The notes beneath the pieces are model-generated. The model saw only the letters and a list, made by a program, of their open reading frames with translations, was not told where the DNA came from and ran no database searches. From assembly GCA_963805645.1 (NCBI GenBank), contig CAWDVA010000008.1, positions 1 to 64,000 on the forward strand: a stretch of DNA of 64,000 bases, in the 5' to 3' direction. A program made the translations under genes and the position numbers. Every line of letters begins with the position of its first letter. Position 1 is the first letter of the stretch. Below are positions 41,311 through 50,099 of this stretch, in pieces. The DNA comes from CAVXEH01 sp963805645 (GTDB lineage: Bacteria > Chloroflexota > Limnocylindria > QHBO01).

Positions 41311-43020
41311 TTAGACGACCTGGATCTCGACGCCGTCCCCTCCGGCTGCGTCGTGAACGTGCACGGCGCAGGCCATGCAGGGATCGAACGAATGCACCGT
41401 CCGCAGGACCTCGACCGGGCGGGACGGATCGGCGACCGGTGTGCCGACCAGGGCCTCCTCCCACGCCCCTCGGCGCCCCTGCGCGTCACGCGGCGAGCCG
41501 TTCCAGGTGCTGGGCACCACGAGCTGGTAGTTGTCGATCTTCTGGTTCTTGACGACGACCCAGTGGGCGAGCGCACCGCGCGGCGCCTCCTCCATGCCCC
41601 AGCCCCTGGCCTCCTTCGGCCATGATTCGGGCTTCCACTGCGTCGTATCGGCGATCGCCATGTCGCCGGTGTCCAGGTTCGCCTCGAGGGCGGCGAGCCA
41701 CTCGCCGAGCTTCGCGGCGAGGAGCTGCGTCTCGATGGCCCGGGCCGCGACCCGGCCCAGGGTGCTGAACAGCGCATCGGCACCCACGCCGAGGGTGAAG
41801 AGGAGCGAGTCCACGCTCTGCTTCACGTCCGCGTGCCCGGAGGCATAGGCCACCAGCATTCGCGCCAATGGACCCACCTCCATCGGCTGGTCGTCGTACC
41901 GCGGTGCCTTGAGCCAGCTGTACTTGTCGTATCCCTCGAGCGACTCGAAGGGCGGCTTGGGACCCGCGTACTTCGGGCTCGTCTCGCCGTCCCACGGGTG
42001 CTTGAGCGCGTCGTCGCCTCCGTCGTACGTGTACCAGGAGTGGCTGACGGTCTCGGCCACGCCGGTGTGCTCGACCGATTCGACCTTCGACAGGTCGCGG
42101 TTGAGGATCCGGCCGCGCGGCAGGTAGAGGCCCGATGGCAGTCCGGAGTCATCCTCCGGGAAGTCACCGTAGGCGAGGTAGTTGCCGATGCCCCCGCCGA
42201 TCCCCGCCCAATCCTTGTAGAACCCGGCGACCGCGATGACGTCGGGGATGTAGACGTTGTCCACGAAGGCCTTGGCCTTTGCGATGAGCTCGGCGACCTC
42301 TGACAGGCGCCGCGTGGTGAGGGCCGTCGGCGAGTTGGGGTCCAGGCCCATGGCCATGCCGCCGACCACGTAGGACTGCGGGTGGGGGTTCTTGCCGCCA
42401 AGCAGGGCGTGGATCTTGATCACGTCCCGCTGCCAGTCGAGGGCCTCGAGGTAGTGGGCGACCGCCATGAGGTTCGCCTCCGGCGGCAGCTTGTAGGCCG
42501 GGTGGCCCCAGTACCCGTTGGCGAACGGACCCAGCTGCCCGGACTCGACGAACGTCTTGAGCCGTGCCTGTACGGACTTGAAGTTGCCCGTCGAGTTGGT
42601 CGGCCAGTCCGAGATCGAGCCGGCCAGCTGCGCGGTCGCCGCAGGATCCGCGGAAAGCGCGGACACCACGTCGACCCAGTCGAGTGCATGCAGGTGGTAG
42701 AAGTGGATCACGTGATCCTGCACGTACTGGATGCCCGCGATGAGGTTGCGGATCATCCGGGCGTTGCGCGGGATCTGGATCTGGAGAGCGCTCTCCACGG
42801 CTCGCACCGATGCGAGCGCGTGCACGGTGGTGCAGACGCCGCAGGCGCGCTGGGCGAAGACCCAGGCATCCCGCGGGTCGCGCCCGCGCAGGATCAGCTC
42901 CAGGCCGCGGAACATGGTCCCGGTGCTCCACGCGTCCTTGACGACGCCGTCCTCGACGTCGACCTCGATACGGAGATGCCCCTCGATGCGGGTGATCGGA
43001 TCGATCGCGACGCGCGTCAT
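41311..43020 (-). CDS. Group 1 uptake [NiFe] hydrogenase large subunit
   Basis: The 569-residue catalytic subunit has the N-terminal NiFe ligand motif RACGVCTTVHALAS (residues about 58-71). The C-terminal DPCMACAVHVHD is followed by a 15-residue extension (VHDAAGGDGVEIQVV, after the cleavage His). It oxidises H2 at the outer face of the cytoplasmic membrane. The sequence is clearly of the respiratory group 1 type and only distantly related to the MvhA-like protein. It overlaps the small-subunit gene by four bases. It is folded inside the cell and exported as a complex by the small subunit's Tat signal. Confidence 0.93.
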   Translation of the reverse strand: MTRVAIDPITRIEGHLRIEVDVEDGVVKDAWSTGTMFRGLELILRGRDPRDAWVFAQRACGVCTTVHALASVRAVESALQIQIPRNARMIRNLIAGIQYVQDHVIHFYHLHALDWVDVVSALSADPAATAQLAGSISDWPTNSTGNFKSVQARLKTFVESGQLGPFANGYWGHPAYKLPPEANLMAVAHYLEALDWQRDVIKIHALLGGKNPHPQSYVVGGMAMGLDPNSPTALTTRRLSEVAELIAKAKAFVDNVYIPDVIAVAGFYKDWAGIGGGIGNYLAYGDFPEDDSGLPSGLYLPRGRILNRDLSKVESVEHTGVAETVSHSWYTYDGGDDALKHPWDGETSPKYAGPKPPFESLEGYDKYSWLKAPRYDDQPMEVGPLARMLVAYASGHADVKQSVDSLLFTLGVGADALFSTLGRVAARAIETQLLAAKLGEWLAALEANLDTGDMAIADTTQWKPESWPKEARGWGMEEAPRGALAHWVVVKNQKIDNYQLVVPSTWNGSPRDAQGRRGAWEEALVGTPVADPSRPVEVLRTVHSFDPCMACAVHVHDAAGGDGVEIQVV

Positions 43021-44204
43021 CGCTCTGTCGCCTCCTCACTCGACGTTGCCTTGTCGTCGGCCGGGCTGGTGCCTGGTTCGTGCGGCGGTTCAGGCGGCTC
43101 CGGCGAGGAGCCCGTCCCCGCGCCTTGCTCCGCGGTCGCGGCCCGGCGGTGCCTCACGTAGCTCACGCCAGCGTGGACCGCAGTGAGCCCGGCGACGGCG
43201 CCCACCAGGCCGATCCCCAGCTGGTCCGCGGTGACCTCCGTGCCAAAGGGCGGGGGCGAAGGCAGACGACGATAGAACGGCGTCATCTGGTCCCAGAAGG
43301 CCGGCATGGTGCAGCCCACGCAGCCGTGGCCCACCTTGACGGGCCAGCTCGTGTGCTCGTTGAAGCGGGCGGTGGGGCAGTTGCTGAAGGTCTCCGGCCC
43401 CTTGCAGCCCATCTTGTACAGGCACCACCCCTTGCGGTGGCCCTCGTCGCCCCAGGCGAGCACGTACTCGCCCTGCTCGAAGTGGGCGCGGCGTTCGCAC
43501 TGGTCGTGGATCAGCTGTCCGTAGGCGAACAGTGGCCGCCCGGCCGTGTCGAGCGCCGGCCACTCCTTGAAGGTCAGGTAGTGGACGATGGTGGCGGTCA
43601 GGTTCTCCACGTTCAGCGGGCAGCCCGGAAGGTTGATGACCGTCTTGCTCGGCAGGATGTCCTTGACGCCAACCGCGGCGGTCGGGCCACCGCTGGCGTG
43701 GGGCAGCCCGCCGTCGAAGGCGCAGGTGCCCACCGCAATCACGGCCAGCGCGTCCTTGCCCGCCTCGCGGACGATCGACTCGAACGTCCGCCCGCCCACC
43801 GTGCAGTAGATGCCGTCCTCGCCGAGCGGGATGGATCCCTCCACGATCAGGACGTACCCGTTCGGGAAGTTCTTGATCGTGTCGGCCCGGGACGTCTCGG
43901 CGGCCGTGCCGGCAGGCGCCATGATCGTCTCGTGGTAGTCGAGCGACAGCACGTCGAGGACGAGCTCCGCCGCCGTCGGGTGCGAAGCGCGCAGCATGGC
44001 CTCCGTGTTGCCCGCGCAGTCCTGGCCCTCGAGCCAGATCACCGGGACCCGGGACGATGCGGCCAGCGCCTTCGCGATGCGCGGCCCGTAGGCGGCGGGA
44101 AGCGCCAGGGTGGCGGCCATCCCGGCCGTGAACTTGAGGAAGGTTCTCCGGGAGATGCCGTGCTTGATCAGCACCGACAGGTAGCCGGGGTCAACGTCGT
44201 TCAT
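43017..44204 (-). CDS. Group 1 uptake [NiFe] hydrogenase small subunit, Tat-exported
   Basis: This 395-residue Fe-S subunit has a Tat signal (SRRTFLKFTAGMAATLALPAA, residues about 18-38). Cluster ligands include GTCAFDGG, NLPGCPLNVENL, HDQCERRAHFEQGEYV, the GWCLYKMGCKGPETFSNCP segment and GHGCVGCTMPAFWD. At the proximal motif, C-x2-C is expected, but the sequence reads QDCAGNTEAML: Asn stands where the second Cys normally sits. A C-terminal membrane helix (QLGIGLVGAVAGLTAVHAGV) anchors it, followed by a charged, Pro-rich tail. It is the first gene of the operon with the large subunit, cytochrome b and endopeptidase. Confidence 0.92.
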   Translation of the reverse strand: MNDVDPGYLSVLIKHGISRRTFLKFTAGMAATLALPAAYGPRIAKALAASSRVPVIWLEGQDCAGNTEAMLRASHPTAAELVLDVLSLDYHETIMAPAGTAAETSRADTIKNFPNGYVLIVEGSIPLGEDGIYCTVGGRTFESIVREAGKDALAVIAVGTCAFDGGLPHASGGPTAAVGVKDILPSKTVINLPGCPLNVENLTATIVHYLTFKEWPALDTAGRPLFAYGQLIHDQCERRAHFEQGEYVLAWGDEGHRKGWCLYKMGCKGPETFSNCPTARFNEHTSWPVKVGHGCVGCTMPAFWDQMTPFYRRLPSPPPFGTEVTADQLGIGLVGAVAGLTAVHAGVSYVRHRRAATAEQGAGTGSSPEPPEPPHEPGTSPADDKATSSEEATER

Positions 44205-44380
44205 CGTGCACGAAGCTCCGTCTGTGACCGGCCTGGTGGAAGCCATCGGTCGACGGCCCCCTTCGTGCTCCGATGAAACCTGCCGTGGGGCCCGGTAGGG
44301 AGGGGCCAAGCGTCCTGAAGGCAACGGGCCGCATCGCCCGATTGCCCGAATCAGGCCCGTGGCGCCTCAGCTACGCGGCG

Positions 44381-44412
44381 GCGTCAGCGCGCGGCGGCGT
44401 CAGCGCGCGGCG
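44381..44412. repeat. Perfect 16-bp tandem duplication across a stop codon
   Basis: The unit GCGTCAGCGCGCGGCG occurs twice without a gap, at 44381-44396 and 44397-44412. The second copy contains the TGA stop (44400-44402) of the ferritin-like gene on the minus strand. It is probably a replication slippage event without effect on the protein, because the stop lies inside the copy nearest the coding sequence. Confidence 0.75.
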
Positions 44413-45734
44413 GCGAGTCGGTCGGCCTGAGCCCGCAGGGCGTCGGTCACCTTGGCGAGCGGCATCATGAAGGTCGGGATGCACTGGTCCCGGCAGCGCG
44501 TCGCCAGCTCGGCCACGTCGCGCAGGCGTTCCTCCATGACGACCCACGCCGCCTCCCGATGGGGGAGCAGGTAGTCGACCGCGTAGAAGAGCTCGAAGCC
44601 CGCCCCGGCGGTCAGGCCGGGATGATCGGGACCGATGGGCAGCCGCGAGACGAGCGCGCCGAGCGGCTTGATGCCAACGAACATGAGGTTGACGGCGACG
44701 TCTGCCAGGACCGCCAGCTGCTCGTCGGACTCGTCGGTGTGGGCGAAGTAGCGGGACAGGAGCTGGAGGGCGATCTCGTAGGTCGCGTTGAAGAGGTCCA
44801 TGGTCCGGGCGGTGAAGCCGTCGTTGATGATCGGGACCTCGATGCCCGAGTCGGGCGGCCGGACGTACGCAGCCGCCACGTTCCGCGTCGGCTCGAAGTC
44901 CGGGTCGGCCTCACGCGCGGCCAGGTACTCCTCCAGGATGCCCAGCAGGCGTCCGAAGTGCGCATCGCGCCACTCGCCGCGGGCCCCCTCGCCCTGCTCG
45001 ACGATGGTCTCGATGGCGGCCTGGGCGCTGGCGACGTCGGTGACGGGTATGAGCTCCTTCCAGCGGAAATGCTCCTCGTCGGCCTGGGCCGAGCGGGGAC
45101 CCACGAAGAGCTTCTCCGGGCCGAGCTTCTCGGCGAGGTGGGCGAACCCGTCCTGGATGGCGCGGTACAGGTGGCCGATGGTGGCGAAGTCCTGGAGGTG
45201 CGGCCCGATCTCGTCCTCGATCGCCGCCGGCAGCGGAACCGCTTCACCGAGCGCGGCGAACCCCTCCGCGTCGTCCATGGCCATTCCCTCCGGCCGCTCC
45301 AGGTAGGCGAAGTGGCGGAGCGTGGCCTCGCCGAAGGGGAGCAGCGCGATCTGGATCCCGGCGGGGTAGCTCCGCGGCGGGAGCGGCAGGTTTGGCCGCG
45401 CCAGGCGCGGTGCGGCGCCGACCGCGGTGAGGAGGTTCTGGACCAGCGCCAGGTGCAGCATCTCCTGCTGGCCGATATGGAGCAGCTCGCGTCGCCAGCG
45501 CTTGATGGCGGTCAGCTGCTCGGCCGTCACGCCCTCGTCCTCCTTCTCCTTGAGGGAGAACGCTGCGTAGAGGTACGTGCACATGATCAAGTGCTCGAGC
45601 TCCGCGGCCTTGCCCAGGGTGTAGATGAGCGCTTCGCGGTGCTCGAGGACGATTGGCGCCTCGGGGTCGGCCTCGTCGCGCGTGGCGAGGACGCTTGTGA
45701 GGGCGCCGGTCGTGGAACCGCCTTGCCAGGACAT
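44400..45734 (-). CDS. Ferritin-like / iminophenyl-pyruvate dimer synthase-type protein
   Basis: The 444-residue protein has an N-terminal ferritin-like half: HREALIYTLGKAAELEHLIMCTYL and RRELLHIGQQEMLHLALVQNLLTAV hold Glu and His residues spaced as a carboxylate-bridged di-iron or metal site. This matches the domain of VioB-like iminophenyl-pyruvate dimer synthases (PF12902 in memory), often present as stand-alone proteins of unknown function. The C-terminal half (about 230-440) is helical. It lies on the same strand, 195 bases upstream of the hydrogenase operon, and may or may not be co-transcribed with it. Role unknown. Confidence 0.75.
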   Translation of the reverse strand: MSWQGGSTTGALTSVLATRDEADPEAPIVLEHREALIYTLGKAAELEHLIMCTYLYAAFSLKEKEDEGVTAEQLTAIKRWRRELLHIGQQEMLHLALVQNLLTAVGAAPRLARPNLPLPPRSYPAGIQIALLPFGEATLRHFAYLERPEGMAMDDAEGFAALGEAVPLPAAIEDEIGPHLQDFATIGHLYRAIQDGFAHLAEKLGPEKLFVGPRSAQADEEHFRWKELIPVTDVASAQAAIETIVEQGEGARGEWRDAHFGRLLGILEEYLAAREADPDFEPTRNVAAAYVRPPDSGIEVPIINDGFTARTMDLFNATYEIALQLLSRYFAHTDESDEQLAVLADVAVNLMFVGIKPLGALVSRLPIGPDHPGLTAGAGFELFYAVDYLLPHREAAWVVMEERLRDVAELATRCRDQCIPTFMMPLAKVTDALRAQADRLAAAR

Positions 45735-45817
45735 CGACTGGCCTCCCGTCTGTGGACTCGGGGCTGGGCAGGCGAGCGCAGTCTACGCCGCTCGGGACCG
45801 TGGTGCCAGATCGTGTG

Positions 45818-45823
45818 TATCCT
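45818..45823 (+). promoter_or_regulatory. -10 box of a leaderless promoter
   Basis: TATCCT lies exactly six bases before the GTG start at 45830. The spacing matches that of the antitoxin and P1-peptidase genes. No ribosome binding site precedes the start, so translation is probably leaderless. Confidence 0.4.
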
Positions 45824-45829
45824 CGCGCC

Positions 45830-46528
45830 GTGACCCCTTCGCGAACCTCGGGTCGCGAGGTCCCGTTCCTGGGCCTCGCGCTGGTGGTGGTGCTCTACGC
45901 GGCCGCCATGGCCTACCTCGAATCGGCGGTCGTCGTGTACCTGCGGCAGGCCCTGGGCGTGGCGACCGCGACCGTCTTCCCGGTGGACTTCTCGGGAGCC
46001 GCCGGCTCGCTCGGGTATATCGAGCTGGGACGGGAGCTCGCCACGCTGATCATGATCGGAACGGTGGGCTGGATCGCCGGGCGCAGCCCGCTCGAGCGTC
46101 TCGCCTGGGCCGCGGTCGTGTTCGGCATCTGGGACATCGGCTACTACGTGTGGCTGTGGGTCTTCTCCGGCTGGCCGGCGGGCCTCGGGACCTGGGATCT
46201 GCTGTTCCTGCTGCCGGTCCCCTGGGCCGGGCCGGTCTGGGCTCCGGTGGCCGTGAGCGTCGGGCTGGTCGGCTTTGGGCTCGCCGTCGCCGCCCGCCTC
46301 CGGGCCGGTCGTCCGCTGCGCATGGACGTCACGCGCTTCGCGGTCCTGCTCCTGGGCGGCGTGGTCGTCGTCGTGAGCTTCACCCTCAACGCGAGCGTGG
46401 TGATCGATGGAGGGGTGCCCACCAGCTTCGCCTGGCCGGTCTTCGTCGCCGGCATGGCGATCGGCGTCGCCGCCGCGGGAGACGCGCTGTGGCGCGGAGC
46501 GCGTTCCTCGGATCGGCCTGGAGCCTAG
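45830..46528 (+). CDS. Unrecognised multi-helix membrane protein
   Basis: The 232-residue protein has about six to seven hydrophobic segments: FLGLALVVVLYAAAMAYLES, LATLIMIGTVGWIAG, AWAAVVFGIWDIGYYVWLWVFSG, then helices at about 125, 160 and 195. The Trp/Tyr-rich segment at 90-115 is distinctive. There is no transporter signature. The GTG start follows a possible leaderless promoter; a longer frame to 45752 lacks coding character. It converges on the next gene with a 4-base overlap. Confidence 0.7.
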   Translation: MTPSRTSGREVPFLGLALVVVLYAAAMAYLESAVVVYLRQALGVATATVFPVDFSGAAGSLGYIELGRELATLIMIGTVGWIAGRSPLERLAWAAVVFGIWDIGYYVWLWVFSGWPAGLGTWDLLFLLPVPWAGPVWAPVAVSVGLVGFGLAVAARLRAGRPLRMDVTRFAVLLLGGVVVVVSFTLNASVVIDGGVPTSFAWPVFVAGMAIGVAAAGDALWRGARSSDRPGA

Positions 46529-46965
46529 GAAGCCGCTCCACCTCCCGGCGGCGGCTCAGCCTCCGACGGGGCGGGAGTCGCAGGGCGCGGCGCGCCCGTC
46601 TCGTCGGTCGCGTGGGCCTGACGATGCCAGGCCTCGAATGCCTCGGCGCTGCCTGCGGCTGGCGGTGCTGGTGCCTGGGGCGGTACCTGTCGAGGTGCAT
46701 GGGATTCGTCAGGGCGCAGGAGAGCGACGACCGCCCATACCGCGGCCACGACGAGCAGCACCAGCAGCAACCCGCCGAAGAACCAGCCGAAGCCGCCGAA
46801 TCGCCCGATCCCGTCGAACGAGCCCCGGCCCATCACCCCGGGCATGGCGTAGCGCTCGTGGCCACCCACCGCGGCACCTGCCGCAAACGCCACGACGGCG
46901 ACCACCACCAGCACCGCGGCGGCAGCGATCGCCAGCGCCGCCGTGCTCGTTCCTCGCCTGTTCAT
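46525..46965 (-). CDS. Small two-helix membrane protein, unrecognised
   Basis: The 146-residue protein has a first helix at about 10-32 (LAIAAAAVLVVVAVVAFAAGAAV), a Gly/Phe-rich stretch (GRFGGFGWFFGG), a second helix at about 60-82 (LLLVLLVVAAVWAVVALL), and then a Pro/Ala-rich acidic tail. The layout recalls SHOCT-type short membrane proteins, but the SHOCT motif itself is only suggested by EAFEAWHRQAH. No function can be assigned. The C-terminus overlaps that of the convergent membrane protein gene. Confidence 0.6.
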   Translation of the reverse strand: MNRRGTSTAALAIAAAAVLVVVAVVAFAAGAAVGGHERYAMPGVMGRGSFDGIGRFGGFGWFFGGLLLVLLVVAAVWAVVALLRPDESHAPRQVPPQAPAPPAAGSAEAFEAWHRQAHATDETGAPRPATPAPSEAEPPPGGGAAS

Positions 46966-47114
46966 CCTGTGATCTCCCGGGAGGCCAGGCCTCGCCCTGC
47001 GTTCGATGGTCCGGAACCGATGATGCCACCGATTCCTGAGAATCGGCTGAAGGCGCGGGGTGCCTCGCGACCCGGCTCGAGCCGACTCGCCCCATGATCG
47101 GTACGCTAACCGGC

Positions 47115-48332
47115 ATGATCCGCGACCCGATTCGACTCAGCCGGCGTCAGTTCCTCGCGATCGTCGGCGGGGGCGCCGGTGCGGCGATCCTCGCCGCGTG
47201 CACGCCGCGCACCGCCGCGCCGTCCGGCTCGGCGGGCGCGGGCTCGCCGGCCAGCCTCGCCCCGACCCCGACCCCGACCTCCACCCCCACCCCCGGTCCG
47301 ACCCTGCGCGAGAAGATCGGCCAGATGCTCCTCGTCGGCTTCCGGGGGACAACGGTCGAGGAGGCCGCCGCGATCGTGGCCGATATCCGTGACAGCAACC
47401 TGGGCGGCGTGATCCTCTACGACAAGGACCTGCCCACCGGCAGCCGCGTCCGCAACATCGTCTCGCCGCCGCAGCTGAAGGCGCTGGTCGCGGGTCTCCA
47501 ATCGGGCGCGGCCACCCCGCTCATCGTCGCCGTGGATGAGGAGGGCGGGCTCGTCGCACGGCTGGATGAGCGCCATGGCTTTCCATCCACGTACTCCGCC
47601 GCCGAGCTGGGCAAGCGGGGCGATCCGCTCTTCACCCGCCAGCAGGGCGCGGCATTGGCCACCACGCTTCTCGACGCGGGGATCGGGGTGAACCTGGCGC
47701 CGGTCGTCGACCTCGACGTCAACCCAACGAACCCGATCATCGGCGCGCTCGGGCGGTCCTTCGGGGCGGATCCGTCGGTGGTCACAGCGCAGGCAGAGGC
47801 GTTCATCGCGGGGCATCACGACATCGGCGTGCTCACCACCCTGAAGCACTTTCCCGGCCACGGCAGCTCCACCGGGGACACGCACCTGGGCGTGGTGGAC
47901 GTGACCGACACCTGGAAGCCAATTGAACTCGAGCCGTTCGCCAACGTGATCCGCGACGGACGCGCCGATGCGGTCCTCACCGCGCACGTCTTCAACCGCA
48001 CCCTCGACCCGGACCACCCGGCCACGCTCTCGCAGCAAATCATCACCGGCATCCTCCGTGAGCAGCTAGGCTTCCAGGGTCTCGTCTTCAGCGACGACAT
48101 GCAGATGGGCGCCATCCGCCAGGCCTATGGCTACGCTGATGCCGTCCGCCTCGCGATCCTGGCCGGCGTCGACGTCCTAACCATCGCCCAGCAACAAGTT
48201 TTCGAGGTGGGCATAGTGGCGAAGACGATCGACCTGGTAGCGGGCCAGGTCGCCGGCGGCTCGATTCCCGAGGCGCGCATCGACGAGTCGTACCAGCGGA
48301 TCGTCGCCTTCAAGCAGCGGATGGCGGCATGA
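47115..48332 (+). CDS. Beta-N-acetylhexosaminidase-type glycoside hydrolase family 3 lipoprotein (NagZ-like)
   Basis: The 405-residue secreted GH3 enzyme has a signal that is both twin-arginine-like and lipoprotein (LSRRQFLAIVGGGAGAAILAACTP; lipid Cys about residue 29), followed by a Thr/Pro linker. The GH3 catalytic barrel has the NagZ loop KHFPGHGSSTGDTHLG (Asp/His acid-base dyad) and the nucleophile Asp in FSDDMQMG. It should release N-acetylglucosamine or related sugars from peptidoglycan or chitin fragments outside the membrane. A TACGCT box at 47102-47107 lies seven bases before the ATG at 47115, favouring it over the ATG at 47094. Confidence 0.9.
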   Translation: MIRDPIRLSRRQFLAIVGGGAGAAILAACTPRTAAPSGSAGAGSPASLAPTPTPTSTPTPGPTLREKIGQMLLVGFRGTTVEEAAAIVADIRDSNLGGVILYDKDLPTGSRVRNIVSPPQLKALVAGLQSGAATPLIVAVDEEGGLVARLDERHGFPSTYSAAELGKRGDPLFTRQQGAALATTLLDAGIGVNLAPVVDLDVNPTNPIIGALGRSFGADPSVVTAQAEAFIAGHHDIGVLTTLKHFPGHGSSTGDTHLGVVDVTDTWKPIELEPFANVIRDGRADAVLTAHVFNRTLDPDHPATLSQQIITGILREQLGFQGLVFSDDMQMGAIRQAYGYADAVRLAILAGVDVLTIAQQQVFEVGIVAKTIDLVAGQVAGGSIPEARIDESYQRIVAFKQRMAA

Positions 48333-49294
48333 CCCCACGGCGGATGCTGGGCTCGCTGGTCGTGCTGGTGACGATGGTGGTCGTCGCTGTCGTGCTGCTC
48401 CAGGGACAAGGGACCGGTTCCACTGAGCCATCTGGCACAGGGCCGATGCTGGCGTCCGACACCCCGGGGGGGGCGCCCACCTCCGCGAGCTCCTCGGGAA
48501 GCGGTGCCACCGGTGCACGGCATGTCTGGATCATCGTCATGGAGAACCGGGCCTACAGCCAGGTGATCGGCGACGCGGACGCGCCGTTTCTCAACCAGCT
48601 GGCGGCCGACAACGGCCTCGCCACCGACTACCACGGCGTCGCCCATCCCTCGGAGCCGAACTACCTTGCGCTCGTGTCAGGTTCGACGCAGGGGGTGACC
48701 GACGATGGCGTGCATGACATCAGCGCTCCAACCGTCTTCGGCCAACTGGAACAGGCGGACCGGACCTGGGCCGTCTACGCCGAGAACGTCCCGTCGGGAT
48801 GCTTCACGGGGGCGACCTCCCACGGCGGCGCGGACGGTACCGGCACATACGCTCGCAAGCACGAGCCGGCGATCAGCTTCACGGCCATCAGTGGCGACCC
48901 TGAGCGGTGCGCGCACATCACCGACCTGTCGCACTTCGACCCGGCGGCGGCGGACCTCAGCCTCGTCATCCCCAACTTGTGCCACGACATGCATGACTGC
49001 TCCACCGCTGCTGCCGACGCCTGGCTACGCGGGTTCGTCCCGCGCATCACCGCCTCGCCCGCGTACGCCGACGGCGGGCTCCTTGTGGTGGTCTTCGACG
49101 AGTCCGATACCGGCGGCAGCAACGTCCCAATGGTGTTCGCGGGACCGTCCGTTCCAGCCGGGACGCGGGTAACCCAGCGCGCCGATCACTACAGCCTGCT
49201 GCGGACCGTGCAGGAGGCCTATGGTCTGCCGTGCCTGGCCCAGTCCTGTCACGCGGCTCCGATCCCGGCCCTCCTGAGCACCGGAGGCACCTGA
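48329..49294 (+). CDS. Secreted phosphoesterase (acid phosphatase / phospholipase C type)
   Basis: The 321-residue protein has an N-terminal signal or anchor helix (MLGSLVVLVTMVVVAVVLL). A Ser/Gly/Thr linker follows, then the alkaline-phosphatase-like fold with HVWIIVMENRAYSQVIG, YHGVAHPSEPNYLALVSGS and VVVFDESDTGGSNVPM, which hold metal- and phosphate-binding residues (Glu/Asn, Thr/Ser, Asp). Related enzymes remove phosphate from nucleotides or lipids at the cell surface. It overlaps the NagZ-like gene by ATGA, so both are co-translated and probably scavenge cell-wall sugars and phosphate. Confidence 0.82.
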   Translation: MTPRRMLGSLVVLVTMVVVAVVLLQGQGTGSTEPSGTGPMLASDTPGGAPTSASSSGSGATGARHVWIIVMENRAYSQVIGDADAPFLNQLAADNGLATDYHGVAHPSEPNYLALVSGSTQGVTDDGVHDISAPTVFGQLEQADRTWAVYAENVPSGCFTGATSHGGADGTGTYARKHEPAISFTAISGDPERCAHITDLSHFDPAAADLSLVIPNLCHDMHDCSTAAADAWLRGFVPRITASPAYADGGLLVVVFDESDTGGSNVPMVFAGPSVPAGTRVTQRADHYSLLRTVQEAYGLPCLAQSCHAAPIPALLSTGGT

Positions 49295-50073
49295 TGCTGC
49301 CCGGCCACCCGACCGGCATGGAGGCGGCGCTCGCCGAGGTGGCCGGCTGGATTCGCGCCGCGCGCTCGACCGTGATCCTCACCGGTGCCGGGATCAGCAC
49401 GGATTCGGGCATCCCCGATTTTCGGGGCCCGCAGGGAGTCTGGACCCGCAACCCGGGAGCGGAGGCGAAGGCGGACATCAGCCACTACCTGGCCGACCCG
49501 GCCGTCCGCCGCGAGGCGTGGCGCAGCCGGGCCGAGCATCCCGGACGCCATGCCCGGCCCAACGCCGGCCACCGCGCGGTGGCCGAGCTCGAGCGACGGG
49601 GCCACGTGGTGCTGCTCGTGACGCAGAACATCGACGGGCTCCACCTCGACGCCGGCAGCCGGCCGGATCGCACCATCGAGATCCACGGCACCACGCGGGA
49701 GTACGTGTGCCTCGCCTGCGGGGACCGCGGTCCCATGGAGGCGGCGCTGGAGCGCGTGCGGGCGGGCGAGGAGGATCCCGCCTGCCGCCGCTGCGGCGGC
49801 ATCCTCAAGTCGGCGACCATCTCGTTCGGCCAGGCGCTCGTCGCCGAGGATCTCTTCCGGGTCCAGCGTGCCGCCGAGATGGCCGATCTCTTCGTGGCCA
49901 TCGGGACCAGCCTGACGGTCTACCCGGTCGCCGAGCTGCCGGTCCGCGCGCTGCGCAACGGGGCGCGGCTGGTGATCGTGAACGCCGAGCCCACCCCGCT
50001 CGACGGCCAGGCGCATGCCGTCCTGCGCGGCCCCATCGGGGAGCTGCTGCCTGCGCTGGTGGCCGCGCTCTAG
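49294..50073 (+). CDS. Sir2-family NAD-dependent protein deacylase
   Basis: The 259-residue sirtuin has the NAD-binding motif TGAGISTDSGIPDFRGPQG, LLVTQNIDGLHLDAG, the catalytic His in IEIHGTT, the zinc ribbon YVCLACG...CRRCGG and IGTSLTVYPVAE. The Gln-Asn-Ile-Asp and zinc cysteines are intact. The absence of the CobB-type Tyr/Arg pair for succinyl or malonyl groups was not verified. ATG at 49294 overlaps the phosphoesterase stop (TGATG); an ATG at 49318 is an alternative. Confidence 0.92.
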   Translation: MLPGHPTGMEAALAEVAGWIRAARSTVILTGAGISTDSGIPDFRGPQGVWTRNPGAEAKADISHYLADPAVRREAWRSRAEHPGRHARPNAGHRAVAELERRGHVVLLVTQNIDGLHLDAGSRPDRTIEIHGTTREYVCLACGDRGPMEAALERVRAGEEDPACRRCGGILKSATISFGQALVAEDLFRVQRAAEMADLFVAIGTSLTVYPVAELPVRALRNGARLVIVNAEPTPLDGQAHAVLRGPIGELLPALVAAL

Positions 50074-50087
50074 CCTCGGCGCTGGGC

Positions 50088-50093
50088 TACGCT
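50088..50093 (+). promoter_or_regulatory. -10 box of a leaderless promoter
   Basis: TACGCT lies six bases before the ATG at 50100, and no ribosome binding site is present. The same hexamer occurs at 47102-47107, seven bases before the NagZ-like ATG, and at 53489-53494 before the zinc-ribbon gene. Confidence 0.4.
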
Positions 50094-50099
50094 CCGCGC

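Noticed and set aside
44205..44399. Possible sigma-54 promoter before the group 1 hydrogenase operon
   Set aside because: No TGGCAC-N5-TTGC pattern with the right spacing on the minus strand; only partial matches.
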